64,000 nt of DNA, from the NCBI GenBank assembly GCA_004297935.1, contig SCRE01000003.1:1-64000 (forward strand), in the 5' to 3' direction. The stretch comes from Microbacteriaceae bacterium (GTDB lineage: Bacteria; Actinomycetota; Actinomycetes; Actinomycetales; Microbacteriaceae). Each line of letters opens with the position of its first letter. Position 1 is the first letter of the stretch. Shown here piece after piece: positions 16,559 to 24,095 of this stretch. The notes below the pieces were generated by a model. The model worked only from the letters and a program-made list of their open reading frames with translations, made no database searches and was not told the origin of the DNA. A program made the translations under genes and the position numbers.

Positions 16559-17099
16559 CAAGCACTCGCCTTGGCCACCGCATCCCGGATCTGCCCCGCA
16601 CTCGGCTCCACACCACGGAACACCACCTCGCCGGACCCGTCCAGCACAATTGCGGTGCCCAAATCCTGCACACCATATGCGTCAATCAGGCGTGCGTTGG
16701 GATCAAGCGCATACGCCATCGAGGTCGCATGGTATTGGGCAAGGAACGCTTCGACCTCAGGTCCTGTCTCGTCAAGTGACACATCCACGGCCACATAATC
16801 GACCTTCTGTGCGGTACTGCTTTGAACATCGGCCAGCACCTTGGCCGTCGGCCCGCACGAGGAACAACCGGCCGCGAAGAAATACACCACCGTCGGTTTC
16901 GACCCCGGCAGCGTCACCTTCGCACCGGCCACCGTCTGAGCAGTGAACGGAACCGCAACCGACGCAGCGGCCGACGAGACGGCCCCGGCCGGGGTTTGAG
17001 CTGTCTGGGGTGCGGCACACCGGTAAAGCCGAGGCCAACGCTAACCAGTACGCCGGCAACGACCAGCTACGAGGCGCGGAGTCGCATCTCTCGTGACAT
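16558..17099 (-). pseudogene. Thioredoxin-like protein with disrupted export signal
   Basis: The thioredoxin-fold core is intact from a GTG at 16932 (124 aa): VVYFFAAGCSSCGPTAKVL holds the CxxC active site, and FRGVEPSAGQI is the later cis-Pro region. Upstream, an export signal can be read in two frames: ATG 17099 begins SREMRLRAS, then an in-frame TAG (17069-17067), then LVVAGVLVSVGLGFTG, then a one-base shift near 17015 is needed to rejoin AAPQTAQTPAGAV. The native product was probably a secreted or membrane-anchored thioredoxin working with the adjacent CcdA. Internal start could still give a cytosolic domain. The stop overlaps the ccdA start (TGATG). Confidence 0.6.
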
Positions 17100-17122
17100 C
17101 CGTTGACTCAAAGAGACTGCCG

Positions 17123-17434
17123 TCACCGCTGTTCGGCCTTCGCATGGTCAGAGATGCCTTGGTCCGCGGCGGTCTTCCGCGGCGCACAGCAAGCATCGAG
17201 TTGCCGACCCCGTTGTGTCCTGCGACGCAGGAAAACCACTAACAGCCCTACCACCGCAGCAATCGCCACGGCGATAACCCACGGGTTACCCATGACTGAA
17301 CCGACGGCGCCCAGAACCCCTGCAGCACCAGCCCCGATCAGCAGTGGGGCGCCGCAGCAAACCACCGGAAGAAGCAGAATACCGATGGTGCCCAACACCG
17401 TCGTCCCACCGCCGCGTTTCGAACCTGTCATCAT
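17123..17434 (-). CDS. MerT-like mercuric ion transport membrane protein
   Basis: A 103-aa protein with two membrane helices (about residues 14-46 and 52-70). The first holds the vicinal pair C26/C27 in LLPVVCCGAPLLI, as in MerT/MerE-type mercury importers, and a second pair C82/C83 lies in the cytosolic tail (DACCAP), suited to passing Hg(II) to MerA. Ribosome-binding site GGAAGGA before ATG 17434. The operator copy at 17519-17543 lies 85 bases upstream in the same orientation as at merA, so it should be induced together with merA. Intact among broken neighbours. Confidence 0.7.
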   Translation of the reverse strand: MMTGSKRGGGTTVLGTIGILLLPVVCCGAPLLIGAGAAGVLGAVGSVMGNPWVIAVAIAAVVGLLVVFLRRRTQRGRQLDACCAPRKTAADQGISDHAKAEQR

Positions 17435-17518
17435 CGCCGTTCCTTCCCAAGCACGGGACTATGGCCCCACCACTCGAAGCAGTAGCGGGGTGAGAACTAC
17501 TCTCGCCAACAGTCTCAT

Positions 17519-17543
17519 CCTTGCCCTATAGGAGAATGTCAAG
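17519..17543. promoter_or_regulatory. mer operator/promoter, copy 2
   Basis: Differs from copy 1 (14361-14385) at only two of 25 positions, in the middle of the site. The minus-strand TTGACA faces the MerT-like gene at 17123-17434. The conservation of both arms supports binding by the same MerR. Confidence 0.7.
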
Positions 17544-17639
17544 CTGATCTTTCAAGCGCAGCCTCGTCGGCCAAGTCAAGTGCCGCAGCTCGCGCGTAGA
17601 CACTCAACAGTGTATGAGTTCGCATGAAAGAACCTGCGC

Positions 17640-18000
17640 ATAAATGCAGATAAGCAGGTTTGTGGTCAGGAGCCACACAGCCAGTTCGTGGAGCTCGCTG
17701 TCGAAGTCTTCTCCATGCTGGCCGACGCGACCCGGGTCCGGCTGATATTAGCCATGCGAGATGGGGAGCCGTCAGTGAATCATCTGGCCGACATCGTCGA
17801 TACGGGCCCCGCCGCGGTCTCGCAGCATTTGGAGAAACTGCGTCTGGCGCGGATCGTCCAAGTCGACGGGACGGGCCCCGAGTGTATTACCAGTTGGAGA
17901 ACGGCACGCCTCCAAGCTGGTGACCGATGCGATCTTCCAGGCAAGAGCATTCCCTCGGCGGCACCCCCACCGCCACACGGCGCAGATAGAAGCAGCATGA
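17640..18000 (+). pseudogene. ArsR/SmtB-family metal regulator, start lost and frameshifted
   Basis: From 17643 the frame reads NADKQVCGQEPHSQF, then FSMLADATRVRLI and VNHLADIVDTGPAAVSQHL, a clear SmtB/CmtR-type regulator. The codon where the start ATG belongs is ATA (17640-17642). Near 17870 the frame shifts (GPRVYYQLEN in the next frame), and it shifts again before LVTDAIFQA. The gene sits directly before the broken CDF transporter, the usual regulator-efflux pair. A GTG at 17688 could start a truncated product. Confidence 0.7.
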
Positions 18001-18653
18001 ACACACCCACCCCGGACGACGACCTGCTCACTTCGACGAGCCCCTCCATACGCACGACCGCGACCGCGACCACGGTAAGGGCGGACATTCGCACCCGACT
18101 GGAATCCGCGGGTTCTTCTACCGTCTGTTCGTCCCACGCAGTCATGATGTCGCCGACTCGATCGATGACGCGTCGGAGGCCAGCAGCGCCGGTATTCGGG
18201 CCTGAAGATCAGTCTCTTCGTCCTGCTGGGTACGATGATTTTGCAGTTCGTCATCGGCGCGATTTGCTCCTTGGGTTCCCGCTTGCGGACCCGATCATCG
18301 GCCTCCCGATGGCGGCATCAATCCTGGCCCTGCTCCCGGGAACCGTTCGCAGCATCGGACACAGACTCATGAATGCATCGACTTCGACCTCGTAGATCGC
18401 GCTGAAACGGTGTTGAGCAACACTCCGGGGGGTAATTTCGGTCCCCCGATTGCAGTTGCGCTGGGTTGGACACCGAGTCCAGGCAGCCGTCAGCATCCAG
18501 GTCGCCGACAAGTCGCTGTCGGTTGCGGAGTCCATCGCGCATGAAGTCCAGCACCGACTCGGCCACACCCTGCCGAACCTCGACGACATCGTCATCAGCA
18601 CCAGCCCCGTCCCTGGCAGCAGCGCGGCCACGCACACTCACGACCATTCGTGA
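17997..18653 (+). pseudogene. Cation diffusion facilitator (CDF) transporter, degraded
   Basis: Pieces of a CDF efflux protein are readable in different frames: a His-rich N-terminus (HTHDRDRDHGKGGHSH), then FFYRLFVPRSHDVADSID, a TGA stop after AGIRA, then KISLFVLLGTMILQFVI, loss of most of the membrane domain near 18,300-18,440, and a C-terminal cytosolic domain (RWVGHRVQAAVSIQ to HTHDHS) ending 18653. CDF proteins export Zn, Cd or Co. Several frameshifts, a stop and an internal deletion make this non-functional. Confidence 0.7.
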
Positions 18654-18723
18654 TGCTCGCCCGATGAGCACGCCCGAAGAGAGCTAGCGTCGACGTGGGA
18701 TCATTCTGGAGCGGATTACCCTC

Positions 18724-19263
18724 GTGTGGAACGTGGTCGGAGTGGCGGTACTCGCGGTTACTGCCTACCTGGCCGCGTCGGTCGCGCTCGTCGGGTTCGG
18801 CCTGGACAGCCTGATCGAGATCGCCGCGTGCATCGTCGTACTCTGGAAACTCTCCGGCAGCGGCCACGCACGGCAACGATTCGCGCTCCGGCTTATCGGG
18901 GCTGTTTTTGTCGCCATGGTCGTCTACTTGCTGATCCAGTCCGGTCTCGCGCTGATTCTCTATCATCACGCCAAGGCGAGCACGGCTAGCGTGACCTGGA
19001 CGGCAGTCACCGCTGCTGCGACGTTCGCACTCGTTGCCGCCAAGATTCGCACAGGAAGGGCGCTCGGAAACCCGGTCCTGAAGACCGAAGGTCGTGTCAC
19101 CTTCATCGACGGGCTCCTTGCAGTAGCAGTCCTTCTCGGCCTTCCGTTGAACGGGCTGTTCGGCTGGTGGTGGGCCGGCCCCGTCGCGGGGTTTGTGATC
19201 GTCTTCTACGCGATCCGCGAGGCCAACACGATCTTCACCGAATTGAAAACCGCCACCAGCTGA
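18724..19263 (+). CDS. CDF/TMEM163-like cation transporter, N-terminus interrupted
   Basis: A 179-aa membrane protein with five or six helices (NVVGVAVLAVTAYLA, GFGLDSLIEIAA with the CDF-type Asp pattern, TEGRVTFIDGLLAVAV, then FYAIREANTIF). In the same frame an ATG at 18664 begins STPEES, then TAG (18682-18684), then RRRGIILERITLV leading into GTG 18724. The conserved look of the segment between suggests the native start is 18664 and that TAG is a nonsense mutation. The rest is intact, so a shorter protein from GTG 18724 could still be made. Stop overlaps the next gene. Confidence 0.6.
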   Translation: MWNVVGVAVLAVTAYLAASVALVGFGLDSLIEIAACIVVLWKLSGSGHARQRFALRLIGAVFVAMVVYLLIQSGLALILYHHAKASTASVTWTAVTAAATFALVAAKIRTGRALGNPVLKTEGRVTFIDGLLAVAVLLGLPLNGLFGWWWAGPVAGFVIVFYAIREANTIFTELKTATS

Positions 19264-19640
19264 TGTGGTGGCAGATCCTCTTGAGACTACTGGGATGGGC
19301 AACATGCAAACAACCGGATAAGGCGAAGATAGGTGAGTTGTTGCGCCCGGTGCCCGACGTCATCCGTCTGCTGCGCTGCCTCGTAGCAGATCCCACCGTT
19401 CCCCGCGGCGTCCGCATCTGGCTGGTCGTCCTATTGGTCTATTTGCTCTCACCAGTCGATCTGATTCCTGACTTCATCCCCGTGCTCGGCTACGCCGACG
19501 ATGCGATCATCGTCGTGATCGTGCGCCGTTTCGCCACCCGCGACGCAGAAGCGGATGCGTGCGAAAAACACTGGCCTGGAACCCCAAAAGGCTTCCAGGC
19601 GCTCCGTACCCTTGCCGGACTCAACCAGCCCACTCAATAG
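19263..19640 (+). CDS. YkvA/DUF1232 family membrane protein
   Basis: A 125-aa protein with the DUF1232 hallmark LLSPVDLIPDFIPVLGYADD, here near residues 60-80, followed by IIVVIVRR and a KHWPGTPKGFQ tail. The family is widespread and of unknown function. The ATG at 19263 overlaps the stop of the cation transporter (TGATG), indicating co-translation with it. Confidence 0.8.
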   Translation: MWWQILLRLLGWATCKQPDKAKIGELLRPVPDVIRLLRCLVADPTVPRGVRIWLVVLLVYLLSPVDLIPDFIPVLGYADDAIIVVIVRRFATRDAEADACEKHWPGTPKGFQALRTLAGLNQPTQ

Positions 19641-19890
19641 TCACCAGTGCCTATCCGACACAGGTTGTGCAACGAAGGGCCGGATCGGCTCGGATTGTCC
19701 ATCCCACTAACGGCGACAGCGCGCTAATCCTGTTTCGCTTGAGGGAGGGCAGTATGCCAGTCCCGCGCCAATGGCGTGCCATCATCATCGAATTGCGCAC
19801 GTGCATTCATCCCGCTCCAGCGTTCGTATCGCAGCCCTACCGAGGACCGTTGCGCTTTCGATGTGAGTCGGTCCTTGCATGGACCCGAGC

Positions 19891-20436
19891 TCAGGGGTCT
19901 TGGGTGTCTTCCGATTTATCGGAGGGGTGCATACCGGCGATGCTTGCCCTTGCCACTCGTCGGCGTTTGTGGATTCCGTATTCGCGCCAGGTGAGGTAGA
20001 CGAAGAAGATGTCGAACGCGGTGAGGAAGGTGAGCCCCCAGGAGAACGCCACAATGATTTGGTAGCCCTGGTAGAGGATGAAGGCCAGCAGGAAGGCGAT
20101 CATCCACGGGTATGCCGACAAGCGGCCTTTGAGGAGGGCCCCGACTAGCACGACCTTCACGAGTCCGTGCAGGAGCAGGTAGATCGCCCCGAACACCGTC
20201 GCGGACAGACTCAGACTGCCGGTGAGGTGCAGGAGGGTGTTTGCGATGAGATCGTGCGGGTCTTCGGACAGTTCATGCTGGGTCAGGGCCTGGGCGATCG
20301 CGCCGATCTGGGCGGGCGAGACGATCAACAGCAGGATGCCGCCGATAAGTTCGAGGATGCCGTCCAGGCCCTTCAGGATCAGGCTGACGAAGAATGCCTT
20401 GTCCAGAAGGGTCAGCTGCGGCTGCGTTGCGCCCAT
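19891..20436 (-). CDS. DUF2127 family membrane protein
   Basis: A 181-aa protein with four hydrophobic segments: SLILKGLDGILELIGGILL at the N-terminus, LHGLVKVVLVGALL in the middle, and FILYQGYQIIVAFSWGLT then FDIFFVYLTWREYG near the end. This matches DUF2127, of unknown function. ATG 20436 has AAAGGGG upstream and is preferred to ATG 20460. Divergent from the chrB-like gene with 39 bases between starts. In this cluster it may travel with chromate or metal resistance. Confidence 0.7.
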   Translation of the reverse strand: MGATQPQLTLLDKAFFVSLILKGLDGILELIGGILLLIVSPAQIGAIAQALTQHELSEDPHDLIANTLLHLTGSLSLSATVFGAIYLLLHGLVKVVLVGALLKGRLSAYPWMIAFLLAFILYQGYQIIVAFSWGLTFLTAFDIFFVYLTWREYGIHKRRRVARASIAGMHPSDKSEDTQDP

Positions 20437-20475
20437 CGCATCCCCTTTCGAGTAACCCATGTTACAGTCTGTGCT

Positions 20476-21069
20476 GTGACGAAGAGTGTTCGATGGGTGT
20501 TAGTGCTGGTGCAGTTGCCGTCCGAACCGTCTCGGCACCGAGTGGCGGTGTGGCGAGAGTTGCGGAAGGCGGGAGCGGTGCCGGTGTCTCCGGGGACTTG
20601 GGCGTTGCCCTCCGGTCCGGCGTTCCAGCCGGGCCTGGACCGGGCCGCCGAGTTGTGCGGCAAGGGTGGCGGCACGTTCGCGGTCATCGACGCGTCTCCG
20701 CGGGATGAGGCGTCGACCGCGCTGATCCGTGACGCGTTCGTGGCGGCACGGGTTGATGAGTGGGCCGAGTTCGAGGCTGATTGCGGCAAGTTTGAGGCAG
20801 AGATCGCCCGTGAGATCGCGAAGGCGAAGTTCACCTTCGGGGAATTGGAAGAGGAAGAGCAGAGCCTGGACCGGTTGCGGCGCTGGTTCCGGGACTTGAA
20901 GAAGCGCGACGTGCTCGCACTGCCGGAAGCCGTGGCCGCGGAGGAACACCTTCGAACCTGTGAGAGCGTACTCGAGGGGTACGCCGAGCAGGTATATCAG
21001 GTCATGCGGGCCAGCACCCCGGCAATCGACACCCCGCCCGAATCTACCGGAACAGACGCCACCCCATGA
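20476..21069 (+). CDS. ChrB N-terminal domain protein
   Basis: A 197-aa protein starting SVRWVLVLVQLPSEPSRHRV, typical of the N-terminal domain of ChrB, the chromate-responsive regulator. The C-terminal ChrB domain (usual total over 300 aa) is absent, and the frame ends in PPESTGTDATP. Short ChrB_N-only proteins exist, but a broken flavoprotein gene begins within a few bases of the stop, so truncation by recombination is possible. GTG start; a weak ribosome-binding site. Confidence 0.7.
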   Translation: MTKSVRWVLVLVQLPSEPSRHRVAVWRELRKAGAVPVSPGTWALPSGPAFQPGLDRAAELCGKGGGTFAVIDASPRDEASTALIRDAFVAARVDEWAEFEADCGKFEAEIAREIAKAKFTFGELEEEEQSLDRLRRWFRDLKKRDVLALPEAVAAEEHLRTCESVLEGYAEQVYQVMRASTPAIDTPPESTGTDATP

Positions 21070-21078
21070 GCTCTGTCG

Positions 21079-21556
21079 ATTGGTCCAATATGGTGTGTCG
21101 GCAAACCCTTTTATTGGCGGAATGGCCGGGCTGCTGCCGGCGGCCAGTACCACGCCGCGGCGGGCGATGGATCTCTCATCGGCAACCTCGACCGGGCTTG
21201 GGCCGACCACTTGGGCGTGTCCGCGCACCAATCGGCCGCCTGTGTCGGTGAACCGGTCCACAGCCACCTGGTCGTTCCAGTTGTCGGTGGCTTCGTTGCG
21301 GATCCGATCCGCTACCGGCCCCAGCCCGGGGTGAAGCTCAAACGGCAGGCTATGCCAGGGATACTCGGGCATCGGCGAGGAGATTCGCAGCGCGAATTAT
21401 CATCTTGCTGGGGATGCACGCCCAATACGGGCGTTCGCCTCCGACAAGTTCGACTTCCACCCCGAGATCATCCGGGCCTGCGGTGGTGAGTTCCGCGGCG
21501 ACTTGCTCGCCTCCGACTTCCAGGCCGATCACGACGACATCTGTTTCAGTTTCTAT
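21079..21556 (-). pseudogene. Mercuric-reductase-like flavoprotein, N-terminal fragment
   Basis: Homologue of the oxidoreductase at 10746-12095. The minus frame begins with ATA (21556-21554) in the place of ATG, eight bases after GGAAGG, then ETETDVVVIGLEVGGEQ, GGERPYWACIPSKM, in which the first redox cysteine is replaced by arginine. Two frameshifts follow (near 21375 and 21310) before RIRNEATDNWNDQV, VVLAAGSSPAIPPI and PYWTNR, where it stops at the chrB-like gene end. The NAD domain and C-terminus are missing. Clearly inactive. Confidence 0.75.
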
Positions 21557-21787
21557 GATTCCTTCCTAATGCCTCCGGGACCCAAGGCGCCAGAAGCACG
21601 TCAAGGTCCGTGTCAGCATTGTGGTTGGCGCGGTTGGTGGACGTGATTGCGGCAAAATGGACGAACAGTCCGACCGGATCTACCTCGGCTCAGCGGCTAG
21701 GGATCCGCGATCCCCGGCTGCTTCCGTTACGCGCGCTGGGTTCTTTTCCTCTGTTTCTGTGACTGGATTATTGCCTCATCAGATGTT

Positions 21788-22144
21788 CTAGCGCGCCCGT
21801 TTCGTCAGCCGCGAGAAGAATCCGCCACGTCGGATTTCAGTTGCTGGATCACCGTCGTGCACGGTGACGACTTGGACGCCTTTCCAGAATGCGACATGAT
21901 CGCGGATCTCAGCGGCGGCCGGGCTCGGGTGCGGGTAGTACCAGGCGGCATCCCGATTCGTTTTGCCATCAACGGTGACCGTGTAATAGTTCGCGGTCCC
22001 TTTCCACGGACAAACCGAGGTGAGTCGGCTGTTCTGGAGGTATTCCTGGTTTACCGATGCGGACGGGAAGTACTGGTTTCCTTCGACCTCGACCGTCTGA
22101 TCAGATTCGGCGAGGACAACACCATGCCAAATTGCCCGGTACAT
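21788..22144 (-). CDS. DUF427 domain protein
   Basis: A 118-aa single DUF427 domain: MYRAIWHGVVLAESD, SRLTSVCPWKGTANYYTV and AWYYPHPSPAA are diagnostic. Ribosome-binding site GGAAG before ATG 22144. DUF427 is a common actinobacterial and proteobacterial domain of unknown function. A two-domain relative is at 40170-40934. Confidence 0.85.
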   Translation of the reverse strand: MYRAIWHGVVLAESDQTVEVEGNQYFPSASVNQEYLQNSRLTSVCPWKGTANYYTVTVDGKTNRDAAWYYPHPSPAAAEIRDHVAFWKGVQVVTVHDGDPATEIRRGGFFSRLTKRAR

Positions 22145-22418
22145 GATTGTCTTCCTTTCGTTGGGGTTGTGGCCGCGTCTTCAGGCGGGTCGCTTTGAGA
22201 GGAACCGTACGGCAATGTGGTCGGTACGGGATGGCTGCCGAGGCCAGCGTAGGGTGCTTCGGACATCGTCTACTTCAATTCGGTGGATATCGATCCGGTG
22301 GCGGAAGTTGATTTGTGACAACCGTATGGCTGGGACGGTGTGGAGTTCTGTGACCTGCAACCCATAACGCGTCGTGCTGGACGCGGCTGTTGCGTTTGTC
22401 ACCGCGATGACGGCCCGG

Positions 22419-23273
22419 TCACGTTATCCCCCTGGCGATCGCGCCGAGCCCGGTGGGGTCGAGGATGGTGATGCGCCCGCGGGCCTGTTTGATCAGGTTT
22501 TGTGTGGCGAAGTCGACCATGACTTTGCTGGTGGCTTCCCGGGTCGCCCCAAGCAGGCCGGCGAGTTGTTCATGGGTGAGGTGGATGACCGGATCGTGGC
22601 CAAATCGTGCCGCCGGTGCCGTGCGGGCGAGTTTGACGAGAGTGCTGGCGGCGCGGGCGGGAAGGGGTCGCAGGGCGAGGTCGGTGAGGCGTTCTTCGAG
22701 ACGGGCGATTTCGTCGCCGAGGAGCCGGGCGACGCGGGTGGCGATGCGCGGATCGGCCAGGAAATATCGTTCGACGTCGGCCGCGTTAAGCCGGCAAATT
22801 GTGGATTCTTCGATCGCTTCGGCGTAGTTGTCATACATGCGCTGGCCCAGTTGCAGCATCTCACCGAACACGGCGCCGGCTTCCAGGATGGCCATGGTCA
22901 ATGCTTTGCCGTCTTCGGTGACGCGGAAGATGCGAACCCGCCCCGACTTCAGGATGAAGAGCGCGCTCACGGGCTGGGATTGGCTGAACACGAGTTCCCC
23001 GGCCCGGTAGTGGGTGGCGGGGATCATCAGGTTCATGGCGTCGATCTCGTCGGCGCTCAGGTCGGCTAAAAGGTCGACCTCGCGGAGGCATCTGAATGGG
23101 TCGCCTGGTGTGGGCTGCAGGGGGGTTTCCTCCCGTTTCTCGGGTGACCACGCCGGCCGGGGGCCAGACAGGGCCGCAGTGATCTCGCTGCTGCAGCTTT
23201 CCACCACACGCGCGAGCGTAACAGTGCCGTTGCTTTCAGGATAGGGCCTGGGTACTTGAACGTCCGGTGGCAT
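22419..23273 (-). CDS. Crp/Fnr family transcriptional regulator
   Basis: About 284 aa. A cyclic-nucleotide-binding-type beta-barrel (YRAGELVFSQSQPVSALFI, GAVFGEM) is followed by the dimer helix and a winged HTH with LTHEQLAGLLGATREATSK. The first 60 residues are an unusual extension. No Fnr-type N-terminal cysteine cluster is apparent. Start ATG 23273 (or GTG 23279) follows GGAGG. It diverges from the ynj-like operon starting at 23531 and is the natural candidate for its regulator. Confidence 0.85.
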   Translation of the reverse strand: MPPDVQVPRPYPESNGTVTLARVVESCSSEITAALSGPRPAWSPEKREETPLQPTPGDPFRCLREVDLLADLSADEIDAMNLMIPATHYRAGELVFSQSQPVSALFILKSGRVRIFRVTEDGKALTMAILEAGAVFGEMLQLGQRMYDNYAEAIEESTICRLNAADVERYFLADPRIATRVARLLGDEIARLEERLTDLALRPLPARAASTLVKLARTAPAARFGHDPVIHLTHEQLAGLLGATREATSKVMVDFATQNLIKQARGRITILDPTGLGAIARGIT

Positions 23274-23530
23274 CCGCACTTCACCTCCACTTCGTGTGCT
23301 CGGCCGATAGTGATTGAACGTTACGGCGCAATCCGGTCACGTTTCAGCAATCTGCGACACAGAAGCCGCGGAAGGAATCCGGCACGATAAGACTGTTGTC
23401 CTGGGGCAGATAGTGCGGAGACCGGCATGATCACATTTCCGGCCGAGGTAGATGCCGAAGTTCGGTGCTGACCGTACGGGCTCATGGTTGCTGCACACCA
23501 TCGGGGGTCTCACATAGGAAAGGAAGACGC

Positions 23531-24082
23531 ATGACTCGTATCTCCAGTCACACTGTTGCCGACGCACCGGAGAAGTCGCGGGAGATCGCGGCGAAGTTCG
23601 AAAAGCGGATGGGCAGGCTGATGAACATCCACGGCGGCATGGCGGATTCGCCAGCCGTCATCGCGGCGTATGACGGAATCCAGATGGCTATCGGCCGGCT
23701 CGGGACCTTCGACGTACGAACCAGGGAGGCGATCGCGTTAGCGGTTGGTAACGAGGACGGCTGCGACTATTGCCAGGCGGCCCACACGGTGTCGGCGAAA
23801 CGCGCCGGCCTGAGCGAGGAAGAAACGATCGCTATCCGAGCCGACCGGATCGATTTCGACGCGCGTCTGGCCACGGTCGCGGCCGTCGCCCGTGAGGCAG
23901 CCCGCAATACCGGGTCAGTTTCCGAAGCGACCTGGCAGGCGGCGCTGACCGCGGGTTGGAGCGAGGCGGATCTTAGCGAGGCCTTCGTTCACATCGCCGC
24001 GAATCTCTTCACCAATTATTTCAACCACTATGCCGGCACCGAACTCGACGTCCCGCCGGCGCCGGCTCTCCCGGAAAACTGA
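23531..24082 (+). CDS. AhpD-like carboxymuconolactone decarboxylase family protein (YnjA-like)
   Basis: A 183-aa all-helical AhpD-fold protein with the peroxidase-type active site GCDYCQAAH (C78, C81, H85) preceded by an acidic NED. Such proteins reduce or transfer electrons through a CxxC pair. Its place as first gene of the operon with ynjB/C/D/F-like genes matches E. coli YnjA, which is of this family. ATG 23531 follows GGAAAGGAAG. Confidence 0.8.
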   Translation: MTRISSHTVADAPEKSREIAAKFEKRMGRLMNIHGGMADSPAVIAAYDGIQMAIGRLGTFDVRTREAIALAVGNEDGCDYCQAAHTVSAKRAGLSEEETIAIRADRIDFDARLATVAAVAREAARNTGSVSEATWQAALTAGWSEADLSEAFVHIAANLFTNYFNHYAGTELDVPPAPALPEN

Positions 24083-24095
24083 CAAAGGGGTGATC

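Noticed and set aside
23300-23345. Crp-type binding site (GTGATTGAACGTTAC) before the ynj-like operon
   Set aside because: Only the left half-site fits TGTGA-N6-TCACA; the right half is poor, so it is not listed as an operator.
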